Notes under the pieces: generated by a model
Databases searched by the model: none
The model's input: the letters and a program-made list of their open reading frames with translations, nothing else
Told to the model about the DNA's origin: nothing
Position numbers and translations under genes: made by a program
In this document: positions 36,133-42,677 of the stretch, in pieces
Layout of the letters: each line of letters starts with the position of its first letter
How positions within the stretch are numbered: position 1 is the stretch's first letter
Assembly: GCF_004168255.1 (NCBI RefSeq)
Contig: NZ_SEWG01000005.1
Span: 186,001-250,000, forward strand
Reading direction: 5' to 3'
DNA from: Mucilaginibacter terrigena
GTDB lineage: Bacteria; Bacteroidota; Bacteroidia; Sphingobacteriales; Sphingobacteriaceae
Length of the DNA stretch: 64,000 nucleotides

Positions 36133-36489
36133 TTACAAGTATTCCGTAATTTTCTTTAAAACGGCATCCAGATGTTCCTCAATTTCCCGGTTTTTAAATC
36201 TTAAAATGGTCAATCCTAAGTCTCTTAATACCACATCTCTATTCTTATCGTATTCTTTCTTAAATAAATGTACCGGGCCATCCGCTTCAACAACTAACCG
36301 TGCCTCAGCACAATAAAAATCCGGAATGTAATATTCGTATCTACCCATTGCTGATTTTACGCAAATAGGGTGCTGCCTCAAAAACTTCTTCCCTATTAAG
36401 CCCCGGTTTCGTAATATATTCCAAAGTAAATTTTCAGCGGGAGTTTGTCGTTTTCTCAGATCCCGGCATAACTGAATGATAGAAGGCAT
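36133..36489 (-). CDS. DUF559 domain protein (Vsr-like nuclease fold)
   Basis: The 118-residue protein matches DUF559, a PD-(D/E)XK-like family related to Vsr endonucleases. The pattern is QTPAENLLWNILRNRGLIGK near 17-36, FLRQHPI, then the active-site part IPDFYCAEARLVVEADGPVH (Asp and Glu before a hydrophobic strand) and ILRFKNREIEEHLDAVL at the end. Start at ATG 36489 (MPSIIQL) fits the family; the frame continues to 36522. It lies between two copies of a hairpin repeat, facing away from the copy at 36537. Confidence 0.82.
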   Translation of the reverse strand: MPSIIQLCRDLRKRQTPAENLLWNILRNRGLIGKKFLRQHPICVKSAMGRYEYYIPDFYCAEARLVVEADGPVHLFKKEYDKNRDVVLRDLGLTILRFKNREIEEHLDAVLKKITEYL

Positions 36490-36536
36490 AAGTGAATTTA
36501 CAAAACTTGTTACAAAGTGCAATACCTCCGCGCCAG

Positions 36537-36653
36537 CTACTCACCCCGACTACGCTGCGCTTGTCGACCCTCTCTGCTGCGCAAAGAGGGTGAAGAAAAA
36601 AGAAAAAAAGACCCCCTCTTTGCTTTGCAAAGAGGGGGCAGGGAGTGAGTAAA
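36537..36653. repeat. Palindromic repeat element, right copy beside DUF559 gene
   Basis: A 117-base copy of the 35986-36108 element: it starts CTACTCACCCCG, has the arms CGACCCTCTCTGCTGCGCAA and CTTTGCTTTGCAAAGAGG, and ends GGGAGTGAGTAAA. The two copies share the ends and the central hairpins and differ in the loop. Confidence 0.8.
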
Positions 36654-36710
36654 CTAAATGAAACAGCTACCTATTTAACTACAAGCCTTTTATATATAAA
36701 TAATAATTTA

Positions 36711-36718
36711 TACCTTTG
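36711..36718 (+). promoter_or_regulatory. -7 promoter box of rpsP (TACCTTTG)
   Basis: Exact TAnnTTTG match 53 bases before the rpsP start, giving a leader of about 45-50 nucleotides. Confidence 0.6.
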
Positions 36719-36721
36719 CAT

Positions 36722-36743
36722 CCCCGCAGAAAGAACTCCGGGG
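36722..36743 (+). promoter_or_regulatory. Small hairpin in the rpsP leader
   Basis: CCCCG (36722-36726) pairs with CGGGG (36739-36743) around a 12-base loop, at the start of the rpsP transcript. It may be a regulatory leader, but five base pairs are weak evidence. Confidence 0.35.
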
Positions 36744-36771
36744 ACAATGTTGAATACATAAAAACAAAAGA

Positions 36772-37326
36772 ATGGCAACTAAGATCAGACTGCAAAGACA
36801 CGGTAAAAAAGGAAAACCTTTTTATTACATCGTAGTAGCAGATGCCCGTGCTCCAAGAGACGGTCGTTTTATTGAGCGTGTAGGTTCATACAACCCAAAC
36901 ACCAATCCGGCTACAATTGACATCAATTTCGAAAAAACCCTTGAGTGGGTTAACAATGGCGCACAGCCAACAGACACCTGCCGTGCAATACTGTCTTACA
37001 AAGGCGTATTATACAAAAAACACTTACAAGGTGGTGTTAAAAAAGGTGCTTTAACCGAAGAACAGGCAGAAACTAAATTTGCTGAGTGGTTAGATCAAAA
37101 AGACGGTAAAATAACAGGTAAAAAATCAAATCTTAACGCTGCAAAAGACGAAGCTCGTAAACTGGCTTTAATTGCTGAAGCGAAAAAGAAAGAAGATAAA
37201 GCTGCAGCTATCGTTGCTAAAAACACACCTGTTGCTGAAGAAGTAGCAGAGGAAGAAGTTACCGAAGAAGCACCGGCTGAAGAAGCTGCCGCAGATACTG
37301 AAACCGAAGCAGAAAGCGCTGAATAA
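36772..37326 (+). CDS. rpsP: 30S ribosomal protein S16
   Basis: S16 binds 16S rRNA early in 30S assembly. The family core is residues 1-80 ([20 protein letters not shown] and [15 protein letters not shown] block, [12 protein letters not shown]). The protein has 184 residues; the extra 100 form a lysine-rich helix (about 110-160) and an acidic Ala/Glu tail, a Bacteroidota trait. It heads the rpsP-rimM-trmD-rplS set, which here is split after rimM. Confidence 0.96.
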   Translation: MATKIRLQRHGKKGKPFYYIVVADARAPRDGRFIERVGSYNPNTNPATIDINFEKTLEWVNNGAQPTDTCRAILSYKGVLYKKHLQGGVKKGALTEEQAETKFAEWLDQKDGKITGKKSNLNAAKDEARKLALIAEAKKKEDKAAAIVAKNTPVAEEVAEEEVTEEAPAEEAAADTETEAESAE

Positions 37327-37403
37327 TTATTTGGACGTAAGTTCTAGAGCAAATGGCGAAGCAACCCAACGGTTCTTCGCCATTGTTATTTAAAAGTATT
37401 ATT

Positions 37404-37931
37404 ATGAAAACCGAGGATTGTTTCAGGCTGGGCAGTATTTTAAAAACCAAAGGGTTAAAAGGCGAAATGCAGCTGTACATTGATTTTGAGGATGCTGATA
37501 CCATTAAGATAAAATCACTGTTTGTGGATATTGCCGGCAAGCTGGTGCCCTATTTTGTAAGTTCGATAAAGTTTTTGCAAAAGAACCAGGCCTACCTGTA
37601 CCTGGAAGATGTAGATACTATTGAAAAAGCAGCCATGCTGGTTAAGAAAGATATATACCTGCCCAACAAGGTAAAGCCCAAAAAAAAGAAAGAGGAATTT
37701 ACCCTTAAAGATGTAAAAGGCTTTATTGCCGTTGACGAAACCCACGGCGAACTTGGCGAGATCCTGGATGTGGTAGAATACCCGCAACAGCTGATTGCAT
37801 CGGTAAACTTTAAAAATAAGGAAGTGCTGTTCCCGCTAAACGTTGATATCATCAAAGGGATTGACGTGGATGGCGGCGAGATCTATATTGCGCTGCCGGA
37901 TGGTTTGCTGGATGTATATCTGGAGAGTTAG
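37404..37931 (+). CDS. rimM: 16S rRNA processing protein RimM
   Basis: RimM binds S19 and helps 30S maturation. Of 175 residues, FRLGSILKTKGLKGEMQLYI (about 6-25) and the C-terminal PRC barrel with DVKGFIAVDETHGELGEILD and LFPLNVDIIKGIDVDGGEIY are typical. Start at ATG 37404 (MKTEDCF); an upstream frame from 37353 is not used. A terminator follows at 37969, where the mobile element lies. Confidence 0.95.
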   Translation: MKTEDCFRLGSILKTKGLKGEMQLYIDFEDADTIKIKSLFVDIAGKLVPYFVSSIKFLQKNQAYLYLEDVDTIEKAAMLVKKDIYLPNKVKPKKKKEEFTLKDVKGFIAVDETHGELGEILDVVEYPQQLIASVNFKNKEVLFPLNVDIIKGIDVDGGEIYIALPDGLLDVYLES

Positions 37932-37968
37932 CCGAAGCCCCCTAACCCCCCGAAGTGGGAATAAGATT

Positions 37969-37993
37969 AAAGCGCTTAAATAGCGCTTTTTTT
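37969..37993 (+). terminator. Terminator after rimM
   Basis: AAAGCGCT (37969-37976) pairs with AGCGCTTT (37982-37989), followed by T. It ends the rpsP-rimM transcript before the mobile element and so separates it from trmD-rplS. Confidence 0.75.
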
Positions 37994-38013
37994 GTTTCAA
38001 AAATATTTTGTCA

Positions 38014-38021
38014 AAAAAACT
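38014..38021 (+). repeat. Left target-site duplication (imperfect)
   Basis: AAAAAACT directly left of the element; the right copy is AAAATACT (40547-40554), 7 of 8 identical. Eight bases is the size made by the IS1595 family. Confidence 0.6.
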
Positions 38022-38052
38022 GGTAACTATATATCAGTTGGGACAAACTAAT
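38022..38052 (+). repeat. Left terminal inverted repeat of the IS1595-like element
   Basis: 31 bases starting GGTAACTATATATCAGTTGG and ending in ACTAAT, a perfect inverted match to 40516-40546. IS1595-family ends commonly begin with GG. Confidence 0.9.
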
Positions 38053-38075
38053 AAACATGATTTTACATGGTAGAC

Positions 38076-38095
38076 AAGGGGCTTTAAAGCCCCTT
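38076..38095. terminator. Perfect palindrome just inside the left end
   Basis: AAGGGGCTTT followed by AAAGCCCCTT, a 20-base palindrome with a T-rich right flank. It can block transcription entering the element from rimM. Confidence 0.6.
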
Positions 38096-38177
38096 TCATT
38101 TTTATTTGTCTTTTTTACGAAAATCATTTGCAACCTAAGTTTTATTTTGTAATTTTATCCCCCATAGAGTAGTAGCT

Positions 38178-38609
38178 ATGAGTTTAGAAATAACAGACGA
38201 ACAGGTTGTTCAACATTTAAAACAAAAGGAATCAAATTTATTAATGCAACTGGAGAAGGTGCGAGCCGCCTTGTTCGTTTACGATATTGTAGGGGCTGAT
38301 ACATCAGAACCATCTCAATACCTTCAAGGTAGCGGAGTTCAATTAGAATTCGACCCATTTATGTCTTATGACCAAAAAGTTATTTTTTCTCTAAGAGGAA
38401 TAGAGGGTGGGTATATAAACCACATGGTAGACTACCTTTTGAAAGCAGGTGATGATACAGATCAAAAGAAATTATATAACGGATTGACAGGCGCTGCAAG
38501 TAGGTTGTATAGGGCTGGTATTTTAAAAGCTGATACAAGAGGGAAGAAATACAAGTATTATTTAAATCCAGATACAGAAAAAGAAAGGGCAGAAATTCTG
38601 CCCCTCTAA
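38178..38609 (+). CDS. Passenger protein of the mobile element, winged-helix-like
   Basis: The 143-residue product begins MSLEITDEQVVQHLKQKESN, with a coiled coil of about 25 residues, then an acidic middle and a C-terminal part (about 75-135) that looks like a winged-helix fold (MVDYLLKAGDDTDQKKLYNG and GAASRLYRAGILKADTRGKK). It may be a DNA-binding accessory or regulator. No family is recognised with certainty. Confidence 0.6.
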   Translation: MSLEITDEQVVQHLKQKESNLLMQLEKVRAALFVYDIVGADTSEPSQYLQGSGVQLEFDPFMSYDQKVIFSLRGIEGGYINHMVDYLLKAGDDTDQKKLYNGLTGAASRLYRAGILKADTRGKKYKYYLNPDTEKERAEILPL

Positions 38610-38949
38610 GGTTGTTTAAGATTGTGCGGGCGAAGACGGTCACATTTGCCGTAAGAATTGAGAGTAGTAGCTTTCAAACTTAGCAGTAGTGTAATGGACT
38701 ACAACGCACGACTTTAAACGATGACGGGTAAACTTGCTTTTAAGGGCATTGATAGTAGGGGGTAAGGCCGCGAGCCCAATCCCCCACTCCTGTCATTGCA
38801 TGCTCTAAATTACGGATAATAATTTAATTATACAAATTAATTATTATGCACAATCGTGCGTTTCTATTTTCTCCATCTCAAATTATTTTCAAATAAATTT
38901 GTCCCATTAAGTTATTAATATTATATTTGTATAAGCAAACAAAGAAACA
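38610..38949 (+). other. Non-coding stretch inside the element, candidate structured RNA
   Basis: No ORF is seen in this 340-base gap. It is locally rich in G and C. A 54-base imperfect hairpin spans 38746-38799: GCATTGATAG pairs with CTGTCATTGC with one mismatch and one G-U, then GGGGG pairs with CCCCC, then GGC with GCC. A shorter hairpin GTAGT...ACTAC is also present further left. It is a candidate structured RNA or a control region for the transposase. Confidence 0.4.
38898..38929 (+). promoter_or_regulatory. Promoter of the transposase (TTTG-N20-TATATTTG)
   Basis: A -33 TTTG at 38898-38901 and exact -7 box TATATTTG at 38922-38929, with 20 bases between, 20 bases before the ATG. The TTTGTCCCA around the -33 repeats the inner part of the terminal inverted repeat, so the transposase could bind here. 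Confidence 0.65.
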
Positions 38950-39411
38950 ATGACAACTCAATTCAAAAGCCTTATCCAAGTATTAGATTTCTTCAAAGAA
39001 GAAGATACCTGCAAAGCGTACTTAGCTAACAGCCGTTGGGGTACTGAACCAGCATGCCCACATTGCGGTAACGTTGGCGCATACATTACTAATAGAGGTT
39101 TTAAATGCAAGGCTAAAGAGTGCCAAAAGAAATTTACTGTAACCACTGGTACAATATTCGAGAATACAAAAATATCGTTACGTACATGGTTTGCTGCAAT
39201 GTACTTATGTACTGCTCATAAAAAGGGCGTTTCTTCTTTGCAGTTGTCACGTGATTTAAACCTTACTCAAAAAACAGCATGGTTTATTTTACATCGCATA
39301 CGTGAAATGTTAAACGCTAACCAACCTAAACAATTAGACGGTACGATTGAAATCGATGAAACATACGTCGGCGGTGCAACCAAAAACAAGAGCAATAAAA
39401 AAACGCGCTGA
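38950..39411 (+). CDS. IS1595-like transposase, N-terminal frame
   Basis: The 153-residue frame carries the transposase zinc ribbon (CPHCGN ... CKAKECQ, Cys at about 36, 39, 57, 62), a helix-turn-helix part (LQLSRDLNLTQKTAWFILHR) and the start of the DDE fold with the first Asp in IEIDETYVGG. It then meets a TGA after the run AAAAAAA (39397-39403). The C-terminal half continues in the next frame. Removal of one A restores one protein of about 309 residues. Confidence 0.85.
   Translation: MTTQFKSLIQVLDFFKEEDTCKAYLANSRWGTEPACPHCGNVGAYITNRGFKCKAKECQKKFTVTTGTIFENTKISLRTWFAAMYLCTAHKKGVSSLQLSRDLNLTQKTAWFILHRIREMLNANQPKQLDGTIEIDETYVGGATKNKSNKKTR
39397..39403 (+). other. A7 run at the transposase frame break
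   Basis: Seven A in a row lie in frame as AAA AAA ACG. The downstream transposase frame needs a +1 shift (or loss of one A). A -1 ribosomal slip would reach the wrong frame. Either polymerase slippage or a simple indel explains it. Confidence 0.7.
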
Positions 39412-39880
39412 ATTACGTGCAACAGGTGCGCAGTACTTTAGCAAAACAAGTGTTATCGCAATGGTTAATCGTGAAAACGGACAAGTGCGTACACAGGTAT
39501 TAAAAGCTAATAGCGTTAAATATTCTGATGTGTTACCATTGATACAGGCAAACGTTACCGAAACCTCTTTAATCATTACCGATAGTTCAACTATGTACGG
39601 TAGCCTTAAGCATTCTTACAACCACGAAGTTGTTAACCACGTGAATAAAGAGTACGTAAGGGGTGCAATGCACACTAATACTATCGAGGGTTTCTTTAGC
39701 CAGCTTAAAAGAGGTATTTACGGGATATATCATCAAGTTAGCCCTAAACATTTAGGCCGTTACTGTAATGAGTTTCAGTACCGCTATAACACCCGCAAAA
39801 CAACAGATGTTAACCGTTTTGAGGATGCTGTTAAAAACATCAACAATGTACGTTTAACTTATGCTGATTTAATTAAGTAA
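39404..39880 (+). CDS. IS1595-like transposase, C-terminal frame
   Basis: From 39398 the +1 frame continues the transposase: KRAELRATGAQYFSKTSVIA, the second acidic residue in LIITDSSTMYGSLKH, and the C-terminal block MHTNTIEGFFSQLKRGIYG then HLGRYCNEFQYRYNTRKT, matching the ISXO2/IS1595 DDE domain. No other frame or stop breaks it, which fits recent or programmed interruption. An ATG at 39347 in the same frame is probably not used. Confidence 0.8.
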   Translation, partial: RAELRATGAQYFSKTSVIAMVNRENGQVRTQVLKANSVKYSDVLPLIQANVTETSLIITDSSTMYGSLKHSYNHEVVNHVNKEYVRGAMHTNTIEGFFSQLKRGIYGIYHQVSPKHLGRYCNEFQYRYNTRKTTDVNRFEDAVKNINNVRLTYADLIK

Positions 39881-39888
39881 TTTTGCGT

Positions 39889-40032
39889 ATGGCAAAAGAA
39901 ACGAAGAAAAAATCAGAACCTAAACCACGTGCAGAGAAGTATGAGGAAAAGGTAAAGTTTGAGGGGACTTTAGAGCAGATGATTAACATGGCTGTAAATA
40001 CTAAAGCCCCTGACAAAAAAGAAGAAAAGTAA
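39889..40032 (+). CDS. Small lysine-rich protein downstream of the transposase
   Basis: A 47-residue ORF starts MAKETKKKSEPKPRAEKYEE and ends KAPDKKEEK. Its middle is LEQMINMAV. It begins eight bases after the transposase stop. It may be a real accessory protein of the element; similar short ORFs after Bacteroidota transposases exist, but I cannot confirm the match. Confidence 0.5.
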   Translation: MAKETKKKSEPKPRAEKYEEKVKFEGTLEQMINMAVNTKAPDKKEEK

Positions 40033-40042
40033 TATCTATATT

Positions 40043-40070
40043 AAGCCTCCCTAAATCGGAGGCTTTTTTT
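40043..40070 (+). terminator. Terminator inside the element
   Basis: AAGCCTCC (40043-40050) pairs with GGAGGCTT (40058-40065), followed by seven T. It ends the transposase unit. The ATG of the next ORF follows directly at 40071. Confidence 0.85.
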
Positions 40071-40520
40071 ATGGTTAAAATAAAACACAAGCAAACTAAA
40101 GAATTATCAGAGGTTACTATTTCTATTTGGCTACGTAAGATAAACCAAGACCTATACGATGTAGTGAGCTACAAGGATGTTGTTAGCCTATATCAGAATA
40201 ATAGAAATAAAGAGCAGGGTTTTTATAAACTATTCTTAGGTATTGTTGAAAAAGAACATGCAGAGCGTTCTGTAAAAGAACACCCTAATGAGTTTTCTTA
40301 TGAAATATGGACGCCCGAACCAACAGACACATTGTATCACAAAAATAAAACGGGTTACGCCCTATCTGACTTCAAAAAATCTGTTTTGAATATAATGAAT
40401 GCTATTACTCCGAAAGCTATTAAGTCGCTAAACTCTATTTGGAAATTCATAATTTTAATTGTTACTGGTGTGCTGGCGAAAGTTATTGTTGAGTTAATTG
40501 CTAATTATCTTAAAAATTAG
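40071..40520 (+). CDS. Passenger membrane-anchored protein of the mobile element
   Basis: The 149-residue product has a soluble, basic and polar N-terminal part (about 1-110, starts MVKIKHKQTKELSEVTISIW) and one C-terminal membrane helix (FIILIVTGVLAKVIVELIA). The ATG follows the T run of a terminator, so its transcription is unclear; the stop codon lies in the right inverted repeat. Tail-anchored architecture is reminiscent of defence or toxin effectors, but no function can be assigned. Confidence 0.6.
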   Translation: MVKIKHKQTKELSEVTISIWLRKINQDLYDVVSYKDVVSLYQNNRNKEQGFYKLFLGIVEKEHAERSVKEHPNEFSYEIWTPEPTDTLYHKNKTGYALSDFKKSVLNIMNAITPKAIKSLNSIWKFIILIVTGVLAKVIVELIANYLKN

Positions 40521-40546
40521 TTTGTCCCAACTGATATATAGTTACC
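40516..40546 (+). repeat. Right terminal inverted repeat of the IS1595-like element
   Basis: 31 bases, perfect inverted copy of 38022-38052, starting ATTAGTTTGTCCCAACTGAT and ending GTTACC. It contains the stop codon of the passenger ORF. Confidence 0.9.
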
Positions 40547-40554
40547 AAAATACT
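40547..40554 (+). repeat. Right target-site duplication (imperfect)
   Basis: AAAATACT, 7 of 8 identical to AAAAAACT at the left end. Its last base is part of the -33 TTG of the next promoter. Confidence 0.6.
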
Positions 40555-40601
40555 TGACATTTGTAAACTTTGTTTTACATTTGGTAAATCAAACTTTACA
40601 A
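40554..40601 (+). promoter_or_regulatory. Promoter and operator before the membrane-protein genes
   Basis: TTG (40554-40556) and exact -7 box TACATTTG (40576-40583) have 19 bases between. The palindrome TTTACATTTGGTAAA (40574-40588) covers the -7 box, and TTGTAAA (40561-40567) pairs with TTTACAA (40595-40601). This suggests control by a dimeric repressor, most simply the XRE gene at 41984. Confidence 0.55.
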
Positions 40602-40603
40602 CC

Positions 40604-41047
40604 ATGAGATCACGATTCCTTTTCCCGCATTATTTTAGAAGTATAGGGTACCTATGCTTTGCGATAATAATTTTATGTGCTATCCTGATCAGGATCATTC
40701 ATCCACAGGTAAGCATGCAATCCATCCACCATACAACAATACCAGGGATAAAGACCTGGCATGACATTACCGCCTTGCTGATACTTGGGGGATTGCTATT
40801 TATCGCCTTCTCTAAAGAAAAGGTAGAAGACGAGCACATTACACTCATCAGGTTAGAATCGTTACAATGGGCGGTGTACCTAAACTACTTTATGCTGGCT
40901 GTTTGTGTTGTGCTTGCCAACACCATGGAATTGATGCATATCATCTTAACCGCCGTATGGGCGCCGCTGATATTTTTTATTATCCGTTTCCGCTGGATGA
41001 TATACCGTCTGAACAGGGATGCAGGAAAAGAAACAGACCTATCATAA
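40604..41047 (+). CDS. Membrane protein, single repeat unit, of an XRE-linked family
   Basis: The 147-residue protein has about four membrane helices (about 14-28, 53-68, 87-101, 112-130). A conserved loop follows the second: FSKEKVEDEHITLIRLESLQ. The start MRSRFLFPHYFR is almost the same as that of the next gene. No domain family is recognised. It forms an operon with its paralogue and an XRE regulator. Confidence 0.72.
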   Translation: MRSRFLFPHYFRSIGYLCFAIIILCAILIRIIHPQVSMQSIHHTTIPGIKTWHDITALLILGGLLFIAFSKEKVEDEHITLIRLESLQWAVYLNYFMLAVCVVLANTMELMHIILTAVWAPLIFFIIRFRWMIYRLNRDAGKETDLS

Positions 41048-41069
41048 TCATACTATAAACTTTACAGGC

Positions 41070-41972
41070 ATGAGATCACGATTATTATTTCCACACCGCT
41101 TTAAGCTATTGGGATGGCTTTTGGCGTTACCCGGCTTTGTACTGGGCTACCAGGTTGTTTACAACGACTATAATATTCCGGGCTTTGAATTGGTACTGCG
41201 GGAAAAGAGCTCGCTCTTTTTATCAGCTTCAGAAAACTTTACCAACGAACTTGCGCTAACCATGGTGATTACCGGGCTGCTTTTAATAGCGTTTAGTAAG
41301 CAAAAGACAGAGGATGAATTAACGGCAAAAATGAGGCTTAATGCGTTATATTGGTCAATACTGGTAAATTTTTGCTGGTACGGTGTGCTTGTAGTTTTTG
41401 CTGTTATAAATACCATTGTGCATATTACAAGTATCGGGAGCATTGTATCGTTCGCTTCAGATAACCTAACCTTTACTGTATACAACCTGTTTATGCCTTT
41501 GGTTATCCTGATAGTAAGGTTTTACTATTTGTTATATAAAAACAAGGAAGAATATGAGATAAAGCCGCTGAGATTTTTATCCTATAAGCCATACCGCATC
41601 CTGGGCATAATATTGTCCGTAGGGTTATTCACGGGGCTTATAATTGCAAATTTAGCCGGGGTTGACGAAAATAAACTTTCGGTCGCTTACCTTTTGCCGT
41701 TGGTGATGTTGTTGTGGGTTTACTCTAAAGAGAAGGAAGAGGACGAATATATAAATACCATAAGGCTAAATGCTATGCAAATAGCCGTATATGTAAATTA
41801 CGCTATACTTTTAATTGGGAATTTTGCGGTTTATGGCCTGGGATTTTTATACGTACTGGTATTTAACCTGGCTACCATCCCAACCATATTTTTGATCGTG
41901 TTTCATTACCGGTTATATAAGATCCGGCAGGAAGACAGTGAAAGAAGCCGTTTAAATCTTAACCTTTTATAA
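41070..41972 (+). CDS. Membrane protein with two repeat units
   Basis: The 300-residue protein contains two copies of the four-helix unit of the preceding gene. Each has the loop motif: AFSKQKTEDELTAKMRL in the first and VYSKEKEEDEYINTIRL in the second. The start at 41070 is chosen because MRSRLLFPHRFK parallels the neighbour and 14 upstream bases are duplicated too (aaactttaca). Function is unknown; context with the XRE gene points to a membrane sensor or effector. Confidence 0.72.
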   Translation: MRSRLLFPHRFKLLGWLLALPGFVLGYQVVYNDYNIPGFELVLREKSSLFLSASENFTNELALTMVITGLLLIAFSKQKTEDELTAKMRLNALYWSILVNFCWYGVLVVFAVINTIVHITSIGSIVSFASDNLTFTVYNLFMPLVILIVRFYYLLYKNKEEYEIKPLRFLSYKPYRILGIILSVGLFTGLIIANLAGVDENKLSVAYLLPLVMLLWVYSKEKEEDEYINTIRLNAMQIAVYVNYAILLIGNFAVYGLGFLYVLVFNLATIPTIFLIVFHYRLYKIRQEDSERSRLNLNLL

Positions 41973-41983
41973 CCCGCGCAAAC

Positions 41984-42184
41984 ATGAAAAACACATTGCG
42001 TGTAGAGCGCGCTATAAAAAACATTACCCAGGCCGACCTGGCCGCAGCAATAGGCGTATCCCGGCAAACCATCAACACCATCGAAAGTAATAAATACGTA
42101 CCGTCAACCGTGCTTGCCTTAAAAATTGCAAGGGTTTTTGATAAACCTGTTGAAGCTATTTTTGAACTGGAAGATGGTGATTAG
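41984..42184 (+). CDS. XRE-family transcriptional regulator
   Basis: The 66-residue protein is a minimal helix-turn-helix of the Cro/CI type: ITQADLAAAIGVSRQTINTI (helices 2-3) and the C-terminal VFDKPVEAIFELEDGD. It has no ligand domain. It is 11 bases after the membrane-protein gene, so it probably controls this operon, perhaps through the palindrome near 40574. Confidence 0.9.
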   Translation: MKNTLRVERAIKNITQADLAAAIGVSRQTINTIESNKYVPSTVLALKIARVFDKPVEAIFELEDGD

Positions 42185-42206
42185 CAACTATTAACTAAAT
42201 TAGCAT

Positions 42207-42590
42207 ATGGCCACACCAATATTTGCACCCATGCTTATCGTCCCTAACGGGTTAACAGATGTAAGCTTTTACACCAAAGCCTTTGGTGCCGAAGAGATAC
42301 GCCGCTTTAGTAACGACGATGGCACCATCCATGTAGCAGAGCTTTCCATGAACGGGGCAACGTTTCATTTACACGAACAATGGAAAACCAAACTGGTAAG
42401 TCCGCAAAAGGCCGGCGCAAGCACTGTGTCGGTAAATATATTTGTAGATGATGTAGACGCCGTGGTTAACCAGGCAGTGGCTGCCGGGGCAAAGATCACA
42501 TCGCCCGTACAGGATTTTGATTACGGATACCGCCAGGGCGATATCATCGATCCCTTTGGCCATTGCTGGCAAATACAGAAGAAGATTTAG
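42207..42590 (+). CDS. VOC family protein (glyoxalase/bleomycin-resistance fold)
   Basis: The 127-residue protein has the two-module VOC fold of the PhnB-like type: VSFYTKAFGAEEIRRF near 18-33, HVAELSMNGATFHLHEQ, VSVNIFVDDVDAVVNQAVAA and a C-terminal IIDPFGHCWQIQ. Metal ligands may be present but the substrate cannot be told. It is between the XRE gene and trmD. Confidence 0.87.
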   Translation: MATPIFAPMLIVPNGLTDVSFYTKAFGAEEIRRFSNDDGTIHVAELSMNGATFHLHEQWKTKLVSPQKAGASTVSVNIFVDDVDAVVNQAVAAGAKITSPVQDFDYGYRQGDIIDPFGHCWQIQKKI

Positions 42591-42665
42591 AAGAATCAAG
42601 ACAGCAAGATTCAGGATTCAAGAACCCAGATTAAAACTAATCTCTATTCTCCAATCACTAATCAC

Positions 42666-42673
42666 TAAATTTG
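42666..42673 (+). promoter_or_regulatory. -7 promoter box of trmD (TAAATTTG)
   Basis: Exact TAnnTTTG four bases before the trmD ATG, which suggests a leaderless transcript and an own promoter, as expected if trmD has been separated from rpsP-rimM. Confidence 0.5.
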
Positions 42674-42677
42674 CCCC

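Larger units (their letters stand above)
38022..40546 (+). mobile_element. IS1595-family-like element with passenger genes, 2,525 bp
   Basis: The element is bounded by perfect 31-base inverted repeats and a near-perfect 8-base duplication. It carries, in order, an insulating palindrome, a 143-residue protein gene, about 340 bases of non-coding and partly structured DNA, a zinc-ribbon DDE transposase with a reading-frame break at an A7 run, a 47-residue ORF, a terminator and a 149-residue membrane-protein ORF ending in the right repeat. The base composition is more AT-rich than the neighbours. Typical IS1595 members carry only a transposase in 0.7-1.1 kb, so this is a passenger-bearing form. 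It is inserted between rimM and trmD. Confidence 0.85.

Noticed and set aside
38701..38810. Possible tRNA or tmRNA in the mobile element
   Set aside because: The GGGGG/CCCCC hairpin recalls a T arm, but there is no TTCGA loop, no anticodon arm and no acceptor stem.
39390..39411. Programmed -1 ribosomal frameshift in the transposase
   Set aside because: The downstream frame is +1 relative to the first, so a -1 slip on A7 cannot produce the full protein.
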